A stretch of DNA of 52,108 nucleotides from assembly GCA_009838625.1 (NCBI GenBank), contig VXRG01000054.1:1-52108 (forward strand). Reading direction: 5' to 3'. Every line of letters begins with the position of its first letter. The first letter of the stretch is position 1. The notes below the pieces were generated by a model. It was given only the letters and a program-made list of their open reading frames with translations. It was not told the DNA's origin and did no database searches. A program made the translations under genes and the position numbers. Positions 51,893 to 52,108 of the stretch are shown here, piece after piece. This stretch comes from Caldilineaceae bacterium SB0664_bin_27 (GTDB lineage: Bacteria; Chloroflexota; Anaerolineae; Caldilineales; Caldilineaceae).

Positions 51893-52070
51893 GCTTTCAT
51901 ATATCTATGTTGGCATGCGGGGGCCGGCGGGGAGGCGCGGACTTTGCCGATTTTGGACAGCTTCTGCGGGGAAGGCCGTTACGTCATTTCGATGGCTGAG
52001 GGAGGGTCTTTCGGCGCTGCGGCAGAGGGCGCAGAAGGGGCCGCGAAAACGTTGCATTTTCCAAAAAGTG
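51880..52070. repeat. Ten-base inverted repeat flanking ~170 bases
   Basis: CACTTTTTGG (51880-51889) and CCAAAAAGTG (52061-52070) are exact inverted copies, each followed inward by an ATGC. This could be chance or the ends of a small mobile-type element. No transposase is present. Confidence 0.35.
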
Positions 52071-52108
52071 ATGCATTACTGGATATTGGGGTCCTGACCA
52101 GAGAGAAA

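Larger units (their letters stand above)
51640..52108. other. Gene-free end of the window with repeats
   Basis: No convincing gene. It holds the nadC leader, the right copy of the long inverted repeat and a ten-base inverted repeat. Open frames here have no family motif. Confidence 0.6.

Overview
The window is GC-rich bacterial chromosome with tightly packed genes, many GTG/TTG starts, and family-5 solute-binding lipoproteins with Ala/Pro-rich tails behind the lipobox. This style fits a Chloroflexota bacterium (Caldilineae-like). That is an inference from gene style: no rRNA or marker phylogeny is available here. I found no tRNA, rRNA, CRISPR array, insertion sequence or phage gene.

Layout. 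(1) 1-12.1 kb, plus strand: an FAD amine-oxidase-like gene; three tandem paralogous binding proteins followed by one DppB/DppC permease pair; two Gfo/Idh/MocA dehydrogenases; and a beta-rich protein of unknown role. (2) 12.25-13.0 kb: a FitAB/VapBC-type toxin-antitoxin pair whose 17-bp palindrome lies inside its own promoter. (3) 13.2-26.4 kb, plus strand: a second transporter (Tat lipoprotein plus two permeases), two tandem glycosidase-like propeller proteins, a class III aminotransferase, a double amidohydrolase, a DegT aminotransferase, and a split pair of amidohydrolases. (4) 26.4-39.9 kb, minus strand: a convergent operon running from a strong promoter at 39.89 kb: binding protein, two permeases, sialidase-like propeller, DegT aminotransferase, SUMF1/FGE-like protein, a 598-residue fusion, three more sialidase-like propellers and a decayed chimeric fourth. 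(5) 40.2-44.6 kb, minus strand: a seven-repeat FG-GAP propeller, a zinc-ribbon/LysM membrane protein, a zinc alcohol dehydrogenase and a phytanoyl-CoA-type dioxygenase. (6) 44.8-51.6 kb, housekeeping: a fused FolK-FolP, two siroheme genes, and a nadC-nadA-nadB operon for de novo NAD synthesis.

How the genes may work together. Regions 3 and 4 are built alike and face each other: an oligopeptide-type importer, beta-propeller hydrolase-like proteins without export signals, and DegT aminotransferases of the same subfamily. The plus-strand cluster adds amidohydrolase modules and a GSAM-like aminotransferase; the minus-strand cluster adds a deacetylase-like fusion. This suggests import and intracellular processing of amino- or amide-bearing sugars or related small molecules. 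The substrate cannot be read from the sequence. None of the three permease pairs has an ATPase gene in the window.

Main points to look at: metal-binding and metal-less amidohydrolase domains paired twice, once fused and once split; a hairpin after every binding-protein gene; a sialidase remnant recording a tandem duplication followed by deletion; and an inverted ~120-bp repeat at the two ends of the window.
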